From contig CAKQRL010000003.1 in NCBI GenBank assembly GCA_934271525.1, forward strand, positions 62,001 to 126,000: a stretch of 64,000 nt of DNA, given 5' to 3'. The position numbers were made by a program, and so were the translations under genes. Origin of the DNA: an uncultured Rhodocyclaceae bacterium (GTDB taxonomy: Bacteria; Pseudomonadota; Gammaproteobacteria; Burkholderiales; Rhodocyclaceae). Positions 1 through 9,655 of this stretch are shown in pieces; positions within the stretch are counted from its first letter, which is position 1; each line of letters begins with the position of its first letter. Under the pieces are notes generated by a model, which saw only the letters and a list, made by a program, of their open reading frames with translations, searched no databases and was not told the DNA's origin.

Positions 1-48
1 AGTCGGTTATCGCTTATCGGTTTTTTATCCTAACAAAGGAACAACATA

Positions 49-981
49 ATGAAAATTGCAATCAGTGGCTCTATGGCTTTTGACCGCATGATGACCTTCC
101 CCGACCATTTTCAGCGCCACTTGTTGCCTGAAGAATTGCACCGCGTGAACGTGTGCTTTGTGGTGCCTGATATGCGCGTGGATTTTGGCGGTTGCGCGGG
201 CAATATTGCTTACAATTTAAAACTATTAAACGAAGAAAAATCAGCGTTTATCGTGGCGGCATTAGGTAAAGACAGCGCGCCGTATCGCGATCGCTTAAAA
301 AACTTGAATTTAAGCGATCGCTACATTTACCAAGAAAACGCCGAATACAGCGCACAGGCGGCAATCACATCAGATGCCGCAGGCAACCAAATCACCACAT
401 TTCATCCGGGCGCTTTGGCAAGCGCCACAAATACCCATATCACAAACGACTTTGATTTGGCTATTATCGCACCGAGCACTTACGCTTCTATGCAACAACA
501 CGCCAAAGAATGTGCGGATTTGAAAATCCCCTTCTTTTTTGACCCGGGACAAAACTTACCGCTTTTTTCAAAAGACGATTTGTTGGCAATGATGAAAATT
601 GCCCCGTGGTTTGTTGTCAACGATTACGAATGCGCAATGTTGTGCGAACGCACCAATTTAAGCACCTTTAGCATTGCACAAAAAGTAGAGGTTTTAATTG
701 TAACGCACGGCGCAAAGGGTTCATCCATTTTCACCAATGGTAGAGAAATCAAAATCCCTGCCCTTGCCACTACCAACGCCAAAGACCCAACAGGTTGCGG
801 GGATGCTTACCGCGCGGGTTTACTTTACGGCAAATCACACGAATGGTCGTGGGAAAAAAGCGCCAAGTTGGCAAGCTTGCTTGGCGCCATCAAAATTGAA
901 TCCGCCGGCGGCCAAAACCACACGCCAAGCTTTGAGGACATTAAAAAACGTTTTAAAGAAAACTTTGATGAAGATTTTTAA
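49..981 (+). CDS. PfkB-family carbohydrate/nucleoside kinase
   Basis: Cytoplasmic sugar or nucleoside kinase of the PfkB/ribokinase family (310 aa), transferring phosphate from ATP to a hydroxyl of its substrate. The N-terminal glycine-rich motif GGCAGN lies at about residues 47-52. The C-terminal PfkB signature DPTGCGDAYRAG begins near residue 246, with catalytic Asp in GCGD near 252. The ATG follows an AAGGA ribosome site about 9 bases upstream. Its overall form is closest to bacterial proteins called adenosine kinase, but the substrate cannot be read from the sequence. It is followed by a separate lipoprotein gene. Confidence 0.88.
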   Translation: MKIAISGSMAFDRMMTFPDHFQRHLLPEELHRVNVCFVVPDMRVDFGGCAGNIAYNLKLLNEEKSAFIVAALGKDSAPYRDRLKNLNLSDRYIYQENAEYSAQAAITSDAAGNQITTFHPGALASATNTHITNDFDLAIIAPSTYASMQQHAKECADLKIPFFFDPGQNLPLFSKDDLLAMMKIAPWFVVNDYECAMLCERTNLSTFSIAQKVEVLIVTHGAKGSSIFTNGREIKIPALATTNAKDPTGCGDAYRAGLLYGKSHEWSWEKSAKLASLLGAIKIESAGGQNHTPSFEDIKKRFKENFDEDF

Positions 982-1045
982 ATCAAACGTTTTTAATAAA
1001 CAGGGTTCAAAAGTTTTCCAAATGTTTTAAAACAAGGAGTTGCAA

Positions 1046-1510
1046 ATGAAAAAAGTTCTTTTTATCTGCGCGGCGGCGGCATTGTTGGTGGCGTGTGAAA
1101 CCACATCTTTAACGGGAGACGCTTACTCCCGCACACAAACGCGCCAAATGCAAACGGTGTTGGAAGGCACGGTGCTCTCCATTCGCGCGGTCAAAATTGA
1201 CGGCACACAAACCGGAACAGGCACTTTAACGGGCGCGGCAGTGGGCGGTGTTGCAGGCGGTGCTGTGGGACGCGGTTACGGATCGGTTGCGGCGGCTGTG
1301 GCGGGTGCTGTGGCAGGCGGTTTAATCGGCAACGCGCTGGAAGAAAAAGTCACTGCCAAAAATGGCATTGAGCTAACCATTCGCTTGCAACGGGGCGACA
1401 CCGTGGCGATTGTGCAAGAAGTAAGCGCCAATGAAACTTTCCGCGCAGGCGACCGCGTGCGTATTTTGTATGGAGCCAATGGTCAAGCCCGCGTATCCCC
1501 AGTCAACTAA
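1046..1510 (+). CDS. Glycine-zipper outer-membrane lipoprotein (SlyB/Pcp-like)
   Basis: Predicted outer-membrane lipoprotein of 154 aa. A signal peptide ends in the lipobox LVAC, with the lipidated Cys at residue 17. The middle (about residues 60-97) is a Gly/Ala-rich double glycine zipper, typical of the 2TM glycine-zipper family (SlyB, Pcp, Rick_17kDa). The C-terminus is a small beta-rich domain. The ATG at 1046 is preferred over an upstream TTG because AAGGAG sits 6 bases before it. Family members stabilise the envelope; the exact role is unknown. A palindromic repeat follows the stop codon and probably ends transcription. Confidence 0.85.
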   Translation: MKKVLFICAAAALLVACETTSLTGDAYSRTQTRQMQTVLEGTVLSIRAVKIDGTQTGTGTLTGAAVGGVAGGAVGRGYGSVAAAVAGAVAGGLIGNALEEKVTAKNGIELTIRLQRGDTVAIVQEVSANETFRAGDRVRILYGANGQARVSPVN

Positions 1511-1525
1511 AAAAATCCTCCAAAA

Positions 1526-1576
1526 TCCACGGTGAACCGATTGTTTTTTTCAAAAAAATATTGGGTTTACCGTGGA
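1526..1576. repeat. Dispersed palindromic element, full copy 1
   Basis: The left arm TCCACGGTGAACC and right arm GGTTTACCGTGGA flank a T7/A7 core. It lies between two convergent genes and is terminator-like in both directions. Confidence 0.9.
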
Positions 1577-1579
1577 TTT

Positions 1580-3539
1580 TTATTCTTTTGGAAATTCTTT
1601 GTAAATAATTTCTGCTATTTTTTGAGCGGTTTTTTCGCCACCAACGTAGGTGATGTGGTCGTTGTTGGCAAAGTTAAACTCACCCTTTTCGTTTTCCAAA
1701 TGGCATTTTCCCGTTTGCGTATCACACAAATCAAGGTAGCCATACACAAATTCCACAAAACTTGGAAAACGTTTTTCTTTCATCAATTCTTGCGACCAGT
1801 TGATGTAATTCAAATAAGTGCTGGTAAATAAATTGGGGCACGCTTTTTCTTTGCGTTTGAGTTTGCGTTTGTTGCCCGTCTCGCACATATAATCCACTTC
1901 TCCCGGAGAACCCAGAAAAATCATTTTTCTAGGCGGCGGCGTGAAAAGTCCCGCTTGATTCATCAGCCAATTGTGCAAGTCTTCCTTGCTCTTGGGTAAT
2001 TCGCCATAAATGCGCCAATGGTTGGCGGCAATAACCACATCCGGCGTTGCGGCATCGTTTAAATTAATTCTAGCGCGGTAACACGCAGACGAAGGATCCG
2101 TGCCGTTAACCTGCCGAATGCCATCGTTACTAACCAAGCATCCGCCCAAGGCAGCCGAATCAATGGCAAAATCAGCACCCAATTTATCCACAATTTGTGC
2201 GGTCATATGTTGAATGTGCGAATCACCCATTAAAATAATTTTGCGTTTTGCGGCTCGGTTACCAAAAAACGCCATACCCGGTTTTTGAATGTTCTTTGCC
2301 TCTTTGGCGGGATCCACCTGCCAACCTTCCCGCACTTTTTCAACACGCATTTGTGTGCCACAAAAACCAAAAACGCCAAGCAGTGCCATTGCCGCACAAA
2401 GCAAGCTGACTTTGAAACGTTTTTTGCCACCAAAACGCAAGGGGTTTTCAATCAAAAACGTGGTTAAAAAAGCAAACAAAATGGCAACAAGCAAAATGCC
2501 CCAACGCGCAGCAACGCTTGGCATCTCCCCCCAATAAATTTTGGCATAACAAAGCAGTGGCCAATGCCAGAGATAAAGCGGATACGAAATTCTGCCAATA
2601 AAAACAGCAACCTTGTTTTTTAAAATCAAACGGTTAAAACAAGCATTTTCACCTGCGGCAATCAAACAAAGTGCACCAATCACCGGTATTAACGCCCATC
2701 TGCCCGGAAAATGCATGCCCGCTTTGATTTTTAAAAAACCAAAAACAAGCAACATCAACCCCAAAACAGATAAAAAATTCGGTAAAGTTGCGCCCGTTTC
2801 TTGTTTTTTTGTAAAAAATATTTTTGCTAAACAAATATCTAAAAAATTCGCTAATAGCTTGATTTTAAATGAGTTTACACCCCCCCCCCGAATTCGTTGC
2901 AAGCGTTAAACGTGCCAACAATGCACCAGCGAGTAATTCCCAAACCCTTGTCCACGGCGCATAAAAAGTTGCTGTTGGGTGCCGAATAACATTACCCGTA
3001 TTCGCCAAAAAAGAGGCTAAAAAAAGAAAGGTAATAATCGTAAAAAACCGCAAATGCTTTTTGTGCGCTGCCCACAAAAGCAAAGGAAAAGCAATATAAA
3101 ACTGCTCTTCAATGCCCAAGCTCCACAAATGCAAAAGCGGTTTAAATTCAGAAGCGGTGTCAAAATACCCCGCTTCGCTCCACAAAAGAAAGTTGGAGAC
3201 AAAACCAGCGCCAGCCAAAATGTGTTTGGCAAGTAGCACAAACTCGTGATCAAAAAAGATGATTTTGCCAAAAAGAAAAGTGGCAATTAAAACAACAATT
3301 AAAGCAGGAAAAATGCGGCGAATGCGGCGGGCGTAAAAATCTAAAAAAGAAAAGCGATTTTCGGAAAGTTGCGTAAAAATAATGCGGGCAATTAAAAAAC
3401 CAGAAATAACAAAAAAAACATCCACACCCGTAAACCCGCCACGCAAAGCGTGCGGAAAAAAGTGGTAAATAACAACGCTTAATACAGCTACGGCACGCAA
3501 ACCATCAATATCAGGGCGGTAAAGAAGAGACTTTTGCAC
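1580..3539 (-). CDS. OafA-type acyltransferase with SGNH domain, frame-broken at a G tract (phase OFF)
   Basis: Membrane O-acyltransferase for cell-surface polysaccharide, about 650 aa if read through. The N-terminal part is acyltransferase-3: RPDIDGLRAVAV at residues 8-19, several membrane helices, and 'PLLHLWSLGIEEQFY'. The C-terminal part carries further helices and a periplasmic SGNH hydrolase domain with GDSH and a late DHITYVGG motif. The first frame runs 3539-2865 and the second continues to 1580. They change over at ten G on the coding strand (2880-2889). Nine or twelve G would join the frames. The start is a GTG at 3539. The intact domains on both sides argue for phase variation rather than decay. 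Which sugar is acylated is unknown. Confidence 0.85.
2880..2889 (-). repeat. Poly-G tract (coding strand G10) in acyltransferase gene
   Basis: Ten C on the plus strand read as ten G in the gene. A count of 9 or 12 restores the frame, so this copy is OFF. Confidence 0.9.
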
Positions 3540-3635
3540 GGTGTTTTTCTTTTGGGTTTTTAAAAACGGCGATTTTATCTTTTTTTTTAAGCATTTTAAG
3601 CGTTTAAATCGTTTAAAAAATTAAAAAAGCGATTT

Positions 3636-3686
3636 TCCACGGTGAACTAATTATTTTTTTCAAAAAAATTTGGCGTTGACCGTGGA
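3636..3686. repeat. Dispersed palindromic element, full copy 2
   Basis: Left arm TCCACGGTGAAC, right arm GCGTTGACCGTGGA, with a T7/A7 core. It sits in the divergent region between the acyltransferase and FkbM genes. Confidence 0.9.
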
Positions 3687-3729
3687 TTTTTGCAAAAATT
3701 TTCTTTTTCAACATTCAAAGGAAAACACC

Positions 3730-4927
3730 ATGAAACTTTGCAAAAAAACTGTTATTGGCGATTTGACCGCCGGCGATGTGCAACGCACAACCATTAGCTG
3801 TTTGGGCATTCCTATTTTGGAGCGCCGCCGCGTGTTGTTGGCTTCCGTGCCAATCCCCAGCATTTCGGGGGGGGGGGGGGGGCACGATGTGTGCCGAAGT
3901 ATTGGGTTTTAAAAACACTTATTATTTTTTAAAAATTCCATTTTGGGTTGCCACCCATACCCTGCTTTCTAACCAACGCTATTCCTACAACATTCACTAC
4001 AACGTTTCCCCCGAAGAACCCGATTTTGCGGCCATTTGCAACAATGCAGAACGCAATAAAAATTTAAAAGAAAAAGTGTTGCGTTTGTGCGCCAATTTGC
4101 CCATAGAAGACCAAAAAATGGTTGTGCGCCAAGTGGCATTAAGTCGCAAAGCGTGGGAAACTGGCAATTTTTGGGTTCATCATTTAACCCAAAAAGAAAT
4201 CAGCGAGCGCGAACGATTAGACCGCGAATTTTTTCCAAACATTTTCAAAATTGCTGATGATTTGTATTTTTATGATGGCTATTTTTTGCCACAAGGTGCT
4301 TTTGGCCCCAGCGTGTTTTTTTACAAACACGGTTTGCGCCAGATATTTTCACAAAAAACGCTAGACAATATTCGCCAAAAGGACATCATTGATGCAGGCG
4401 GTTTTTTGGCAGATTCCGCCATTATTTTTGAGCGCGAATTTTGCGACAAAACCATTTATTCTTTTGAACCCACCAGCAAACAATTCGCGTTAATGCAGCA
4501 AACCTTAAAACTCAACAATTCCAAGCGCGTGGTGCCCATCAACAAAGGCATTGGCGCGGCATCCACAACGCAAAACATTTTGGTAGGTGGCGGCGCTTCT
4601 TCTTTTGCGCGTGAAAACAACACAGACACCAAAGAAACCGCAAAAATTGTAAGCATTGACGAGTTTGTATCTGCCAACAATCTGCAAATTGGTTTTATCA
4701 AAGCCGATGTAGAAGGTTTTGAGCAAGAATTGTTAAAGGGCGCCAAACACACCATTTGCACCCAAAAACCAGCGCTTTTAATTAGCCTTTACCACAATGA
4801 AAGCGATTATTTTGACATCAAACCGATGATTGAAAGTTGGAATCTTGGCTACAAAATGCGCATTTACAAAGGCACGGATATTTCGCTTTTCCACGAAGTA
4901 GCGCTTTATTGCGAAGCAGTAGATTAA
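3730..4927 (+). CDS. FkbM-family methyltransferase, frame-broken at a G tract (phase OFF)
   Basis: SAM-dependent methyltransferase of the FkbM family, which O-methylates sugars of surface glycans. The ATG at 3730 opens a frame reading MKLCKKTVIG... up to a run of sixteen G (3867-3882). That frame then stops at 3912. The downstream frame carries the rest: a glycosyltransferase-associated N-terminal region, then the FkbM core with DAGGFLADSA (SAM-binding), SFEPTSKQF, and KADVEGFEQELLKGA. Fifteen or eighteen G would join them. An ATG at 3887, just after the tract, could allow a shortened protein. It is divergent from the acyltransferase and lies in the same glycan-modification cluster. Confidence 0.85.
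3867..3882 (+). repeat. Poly-G tract G16 in FkbM gene
   Basis: The longest homopolymer seen in the window. Sixteen G; 15 or 18 would restore the frame, so this copy is OFF. Confidence 0.9.
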
Positions 4928-4934
4928 AAAATAC

Positions 4935-4974
4935 AACACGGTAAACATGAAAAAAATTATGTGTTTACCGTGGA
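4935..4974. repeat. Dispersed palindromic element, short diverged copy 3
   Basis: The left arm is imperfect (ACACGGTAAACA) and the right arm is TGTTTACCGTGGA. The spacer is short, and it lies between the FkbM and GT61-like genes. Confidence 0.75.
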
Positions 4975-5015
4975 TTTTTATAAAATCCCATTCTCTTTTT
5001 TTAAACACGCCAACA

Positions 5016-6151
5016 ATGAATATCAACACCAATTTTATAAATCCCAACGATGTGCCAACCTTGCTTGCCGCATCGCAACAATCTTTTTTGGTTGAAAACA
5101 AAACATTAAAGGTGCGTGTTTATGAAAACGCCACGGTTTGCCCGGGCTTTGATGGCAACATTTGGGTTAATAACCAAGCACTTTTCAACAAATACAATAC
5201 ATCATCCCCCCCCCCCAGAAAAATCAATATGACGATGAAGCGGTTGTTTTTGTTGGCAATCTCATCGCTTGTTGGGGACATGAAATCACAGACGATTTGC
5301 GGCATTTTTGGTTTTATTTTGATGAAAAATATGCAAATTTAAAAAATTTGAAATTTGTGTTTAGCTCGGGGCTTACACGCCGCATAATGCCGCCATCGGA
5401 TAATTTTTTTACATTATTAGAAACAATTGGCATTCCAAAAAATAAACTACACTTTATTAAAACACCAACAATATTTTCCAAAGTTTTTGTGCCAGACGAA
5501 TGTTTTTTCAGCGATTTTTATGCAAAAAAACGTTTTTACACAAAGGAATATTTAAATTTATTAAATCGCCTGCCACAATTACCTGCGCCCAAAAATTTAA
5601 ACGTTGAAAAAGTTTATTTTTCACGCCTTGCTTTTCAAATAAAAAAAGATTGCAATGAAAAAGATATTGAAAATTGTTTTAAAGAACAAGGTTTTACAAT
5701 TATTTACCCTAAACAATTAAATTTTTTAGACGAACTTGCCATTTTGCAACATTGCAAAATTTTTGCTGCTACCGAAGGTTCTATTGCGCACAATTTAATT
5801 TTTTGCCAAAACGGAATCACAACCATTATTTGTCGGAAAATAACCGGTTATTTTGCAGAGCATCAAATGCTTATCAATCAATTAAAAAACGCCAATGTTA
5901 CTTATATTGATGTTGGTTTTTCACCATTTTTATACCGCAAAAATGATTGGTATAGTGGTCCCTATTTTCTTTATAAAACAAAAGAATTAAGACGTTTTTT
6001 TTATTTGCCTCCACAAAAAATATTTCCGTTTTGGAAATTTTTCAAATATTTTATGTTTTATATTGACCACAAATATTTTATTTGGACACATCCTATTCGC
6101 AGAAAACTCAAAATTGGCACGCATTTGAGACAATTATTAAAAACTCATTAA
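5016..6151 (+). CDS. GT61-like glycosyltransferase, frame-broken at a C tract (phase OFF)
   Basis: Probable glycosyltransferase resembling family 61 (DUF563), about 379 aa if restored. The first frame (from ATG 5016, MNINTNFINP) stops at 5342. A run of eleven C (5206-5216) separates it from the frame that ends at 6151. In that second frame the region after the tract reads VFVGNLIACWGHEITDDLRH, the kind of motif that precedes the GT61 core. The C-terminal half has AATEGSIAHNLIF, matching the family's 'GxGxxHxN' region. Nine or twelve C would restore the protein. There is no clear ribosome site, so the start is uncertain. It belongs to the surface-glycan cluster. Confidence 0.7.
5206..5216 (+). 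repeat. Poly-C tract C11 in GT61-like gene
   Basis: Eleven C; 9 or 12 would restore the frame, so this copy is OFF. Confidence 0.9.
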
Positions 6152-6334
6152 CTTTTTTAATTGTTTATTTCAAAGAATCTTCAAGTTGTAACCCGTCTTG
6201 TTTTATTTCTATTTCAAGGAGTGTAGTCGTAAATAATTGCTATTTTTTTGTTCCTTTTTCACTACATTTTTTACTATGCTAACAAAAAACAAAATAAAAT
6301 TTCGCAAATTTTCATTTTTGTTTGAAAGACACCC

Positions 6335-7159
6335 ATGCTCCTTGCCCGCATTCTTACTGCATTTGTGATGCTTTTGGTTTTTATTCCCGCGTTGTTTTTG
6401 TTGTCGCGCTTTGATTTTGCGCTTTTTTTAGCCATCATCATCGCGCTTGCCTTTTGGGAGTGGGGCGGCTTTTTGGGGTTTGCAAAACACAAACGCATCA
6501 CGCTTGGTGTTGCAGGTGGTTTGGTTTGCCTTGCCTTTGCCTACTTTTTTCCGCAATGTTTAGAAGCACGTTCATCACGCTACCTTTTAGCGCTTTATGC
6601 CGCCAACGCCGCTTTTTGGATTTTTGGCGCAACATTTTGGCTAAACAAAAAATGGTGCTTAGAACGCGCTCCCGCCGCCCTTGGCATTGTTTTGGGATTT
6701 TTGATTTTGTTCCCCTTGTGGCTAGCCATCGTGCAAATGCAAGGATTTTCCGTGGTGCTATTGGTCGCAGCGATGGCAATTGTGTGGATTGCCGACAGCA
6801 TTGCTTATTTTGCAGGCCGCGCCTTTGGCAAAAATAAATTAGCGCCCAACATCAGCCCGGGCAAAACCAAAGAAGGCGCGCTTTGCGGCATTTTGGGCGT
6901 GGTCGTTTATTTTGTTGCCATCACCAACAGTTGGCAAAGTGCGGGTGGCTTTTGCTTGGCGGTGATTTTCGGCATATTTTTCGCCGTGTTATCAATTGTT
7001 GGCGATTTATTGGAATCGTTGTTCAAACGGCAAGCGGGCATTAAAGACTCGAGCCAACTTTTGCCCGGCCACGGCGGATTTTTGGACCGCTTGGATAGCC
7101 TTTGCGCCGTTTTGCCGATTTTTTGGTTGTGTTTTCAATTTTCCACGGTCAACGCCTAA
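6335..7159 (+). CDS. cdsA: Phosphatidate cytidylyltransferase
   Basis: Inner-membrane enzyme (274 aa) making CDP-diacylglycerol from phosphatidate and CTP, the entry to phospholipid synthesis. It has about eight hydrophobic helices. The family signature is at the C-terminus: LFKRQAGIKDSSQLLPGHGG then FLDRLDS, including the conserved K-D and HGG-x-x-DRxD. In many proteobacteria cdsA sits between ispU and dxr, but here it stands alone. Its last residues (STVNA-stop) are encoded by the arm of a palindromic repeat, so the C-terminus has been reshaped by that element. The 183 bases before it hold only AT-rich sequence. Confidence 0.93.
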   Translation: MLLARILTAFVMLLVFIPALFLLSRFDFALFLAIIIALAFWEWGGFLGFAKHKRITLGVAGGLVCLAFAYFFPQCLEARSSRYLLALYAANAAFWIFGATFWLNKKWCLERAPAALGIVLGFLILFPLWLAIVQMQGFSVVLLVAAMAIVWIADSIAYFAGRAFGKNKLAPNISPGKTKEGALCGILGVVVYFVAITNSWQSAGGFCLAVIFGIFFAVLSIVGDLLESLFKRQAGIKDSSQLLPGHGGFLDRLDSLCAVLPIFWLCFQFSTVNA

Positions 7160-7192
7160 TTTTTTTGAAAAAAATAAAATGTTTACCGTGGA
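7142..7192. repeat. Dispersed palindromic element, full copy 4, holding stop codons of both flanking genes
   Basis: The left arm carries the last codons and TAA of cdsA. The right arm, read on the minus strand, gives ENPR-TAA for the convergent membrane protein gene. Confidence 0.92.
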
Positions 7193-8823
7193 TTTTCCAA
7201 AACCTTCCACAAAACACCTTGCAAATTTTCTTTTGAAATGGTTTTATTAAAATTAAAATTATTTTCTGCATTGAAAATAAAATAATCAATATTTTCAAAA
7301 GCATCTGCATTATTTTTGAAAGAATCAAAATAAACTGTTTTCACATTGGCTTCATTCAAAAAAGTATCCGCAGCGCGTTGGCTTTTTATGCCGATTTGGT
7401 CTGCCACTAAAAAGTTTTTGTTGGGATTATTTTTTATAAAATCCCGCATTTTTTGAATCTGCACCTTCTCTTCTGCGCTGATTTGATAAAATGGTTTAAA
7501 TATCCGAATGCTATGGCGGCTGTTAAAAAATTGAACTATGGAAAAAACAATTAAAAAAGCAATACAAAAATAACGGCGTTTTGGATAAAAATAAAATACC
7601 AAAAGCGCAATCAACAACAATATTTTGAAGCGCCACAATTTTTCTGCATTGCGCAAAAATGCCAACATCGTATGATCGCCAACGTGGTTGGCACCAATAT
7701 AAAACACTGTTAAAAACACAGCAAAAAAGAATAATAATATTTTTTGTTTTAAAACTATTTTTGGAAAATTATTTTCTTCCAACATAGATAAAAATATTGC
7801 CAACATCGGTGCCCAGATATAAACCAAATAACGCAAATGGGCGCGTGGAAATACCTGCGCAAAATCTTCCCGAACAGTAATCGTAAAAGCTACAACGGCG
7901 GCACTCAAAAGGATAATTAAAATAATAAAAAGATACAATCTTTTTGCATTTAAATTAAGATTTTTAAAATAAAGCATCGGCACGGCAAAAAGAAAAAACA
8001 ATCCTGCCATAATCACATGCATCAAATAATAACCAAAACCATAAAATAAAAATGGCAAGCGACCATCTTCTTTGAAGACAGAAAAACCCGTTTGCGCCGC
8101 ATAAGAATTGGGCATACCATAAAAAAGCGTTAATTTTAAAAACATAAAAACTGCAAAAAATGCAAAAGCGGCAACAATGGCGTTTTGAATTTGTGCTTTT
8201 AAATTGATTTCTAATTTAAAAACACTTGCAAAAAACAAATAGGCAAAAAAGGATAATAAAAATACCACGCCAATTTCTTTGCACCAATACAAAATATAAA
8301 TCAAAAAACCAAAAAATATTGAAAGCCAAATATTTTTGCGATTTTCAACAATCATTTTTAACGCAATATAAACACCATACGCACCCAAAGGCAAAAACAA
8401 AACCTCGCTCATAAAAGTAATAGAATAAACGAGGTCAGATAACAAAAGACTCAAAAAACAAAGAATATAAATATATTTTTTTAATAATAATTTTCCGATT
8501 AAATAAACAGGAAAAATAATAGAAGATACAAAAAAAGCATTCAAAGCAGAAAACAAATGCGCTCGGATTGCAAGATTTTCAATCCAAAATATCGGCGTTA
8601 AAAACAAGGAATATAATATTTTTTGGTAACTAACGGCTTCATTATTAATAATTAAAAAATTGCCGCGCGCCATATTTTCTGCAATTTGGTAATAACGCAA
8701 CTCATCGGGATAAAACAAAATAATTTTTTCAAAATCGCCATTAACAAAACGAATCAAAAAACTACCTAAAAACAAAACAGCAATAAGGATCCGTGGGGGG
8801 GGGGAGGGTAGGATATATAACAT
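7183..8823 (-). CDS. GT-C type membrane glycosyltransferase-like protein with N-terminal C tract (phase ON)
   Basis: Polytopic inner-membrane protein of 546 aa with about ten or more helices. The early acidic loop (FYPDELRYYQ, about residues 38-47) is typical of GT39/GT-C enzymes, which use lipid-linked sugars. A run of ten C on the coding strand lies at codons 7-10, right after the ATG, and is in frame here, so this copy is ON. A one-base slip would stop translation almost at once. There is no obvious ribosome site before the ATG at 8823. The protein ends in ENPR-stop, encoded by a palindromic repeat. The acceptor is unknown. Confidence 0.75.
   Translation of the reverse strand: MLYILPSPPPRILIAVLFLGSFLIRFVNGDFEKIILFYPDELRYYQIAENMARGNFLIINNEAVSYQKILYSLFLTPIFWIENLAIRAHLFSALNAFFVSSIIFPVYLIGKLLLKKYIYILCFLSLLLSDLVYSITFMSEVLFLPLGAYGVYIALKMIVENRKNIWLSIFFGFLIYILYWCKEIGVVFLLSFFAYLFFASVFKLEINLKAQIQNAIVAAFAFFAVFMFLKLTLFYGMPNSYAAQTGFSVFKEDGRLPFLFYGFGYYLMHVIMAGLFFLFAVPMLYFKNLNLNAKRLYLFIILIILLSAAVVAFTITVREDFAQVFPRAHLRYLVYIWAPMLAIFLSMLEENNFPKIVLKQKILLFFFAVFLTVFYIGANHVGDHTMLAFLRNAEKLWRFKILLLIALLVFYFYPKRRYFCIAFLIVFSIVQFFNSRHSIRIFKPFYQISAEEKVQIQKMRDFIKNNPNKNFLVADQIGIKSQRAADTFLNEANVKTVYFDSFKNNADAFENIDYFIFNAENNFNFNKTISKENLQGVLWKVLENPR
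8795..8804 (-). repeat. Homopolymer tract (coding strand C10) at the start of a GT-C-like gene
   Basis: Ten G on the plus strand. They are in frame with the ATG at 8823, so this copy is ON. Confidence 0.9.
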
Positions 8824-8860
8824 TTTTTAAACATTTTTTTAATTAAAAAAATAATTTTCA

Positions 8861-8890
8861 AAAAAATCCACGGTCAACCGTGGATTTTTT
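8861..8890. repeat. Compact palindromic element 5
   Basis: A perfect inverted repeat with 14-base arms ending in TCCACGGT/ACCGTGGA and only CA between. There is no T7/A7 core. It is flanked by A6 and T6+ runs, so it is terminator-like both ways. Confidence 0.9.
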
Positions 8891-8908
8891 TTTTAAAACG
8901 TTTGTGGA

Positions 8909-9571
8909 TTAAACTTTCAACGCATTCAATTGTTGATTCAAGAAGTTATCAAAACCATTTTGCACGAGCGTGTAGGTTTTTTCAATGTCCGTTTTGATGT
9001 TGCCGTTGAAGACTTGTAAGCTCTCCAAAATGCCCTTTGCTTCGTTGTAACCCTTTTCAAAACCCGTGCGGATTTCATTCACAAAGTTTTGTGCAATGGT
9101 GGATTCGTCTTTGTTTGAAGCTTGATTTTGGGTTTTGTAAGCATCATAAAAACCCGTGGCAAAGTTTAAAATTCTCTCAGAAGTGGCTTGGGCAGAAGTG
9201 TCGGTATTCGTATTCCAAGAAAGCGCATAAATTTGGCTTTGCGTTTGCGTGGCAGAAAAATTAAACGATGCGCCTGAAAAATCAAAACGTTCCGAAATAT
9301 TCGTTACGGCACTTTGAAAAAAAAGTGCTTGCGCTTGGTTGCCGCTTGTTAAAGAAACTTGAGCGGAAGCTTGCAAAATTTGCGTGTTGAGCTGTTGGCG
9401 TTGGTATTGATACAAGCTTTGCGATTGCTTTGTTTTTTGCGCCGTTTGCGGTTGCGTGGCATTTTGCGCGCTATTGTTTTGCACGCTATTTTTGCCATTG
9501 TTGCCAGTTTGCTGCGCGATTTTTGCCGAAAGCAACGCGTTTTGGCTCATATTGGTGGCGGTTAAACTCAT
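8909..9571 (-). CDS. DUF5610-type protein, Gln/Asn-rich N-terminus
   Basis: A 220 aa protein of unknown function with no signal peptide or membrane helix. The N-terminal third is rich in Gln, Asn, Thr and Ser (low complexity). The C-terminal half (about residues 130-215) contains ERILNFATGFYDAYK and then a helical segment ending ILESLQVFNGNIKTDIEKTY, which I recognise as the DUF5610 pattern. It is divergent from cca, and its 3' end runs into a compact palindromic terminator. Family members are uncharacterised; no role is inferred. Confidence 0.7.
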   Translation of the reverse strand: MSLTATNMSQNALLSAKIAQQTGNNGKNSVQNNSAQNATQPQTAQKTKQSQSLYQYQRQQLNTQILQASAQVSLTSGNQAQALFFQSAVTNISERFDFSGASFNFSATQTQSQIYALSWNTNTDTSAQATSERILNFATGFYDAYKTQNQASNKDESTIAQNFVNEIRTGFEKGYNEAKGILESLQVFNGNIKTDIEKTYTLVQNGFDNFLNQQLNALKV

Positions 9572-9655
9572 TGTTGGCTCCTTACAAAACCCATACCTTC
9601 TTTACGACATTTTACGACTTTATTTTAAAATAGCGTTTTTTTTCGCTCAAAAGCC

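Noticed and set aside
1580..3539. Frameshifts as plain pseudogenes or sequencing errors
   Set aside because: Every break falls exactly in a G/C homopolymer, no other disabling change is seen on either side, and two sister tracts are in frame. Consensus error in run length remains possible and needs read-level data.
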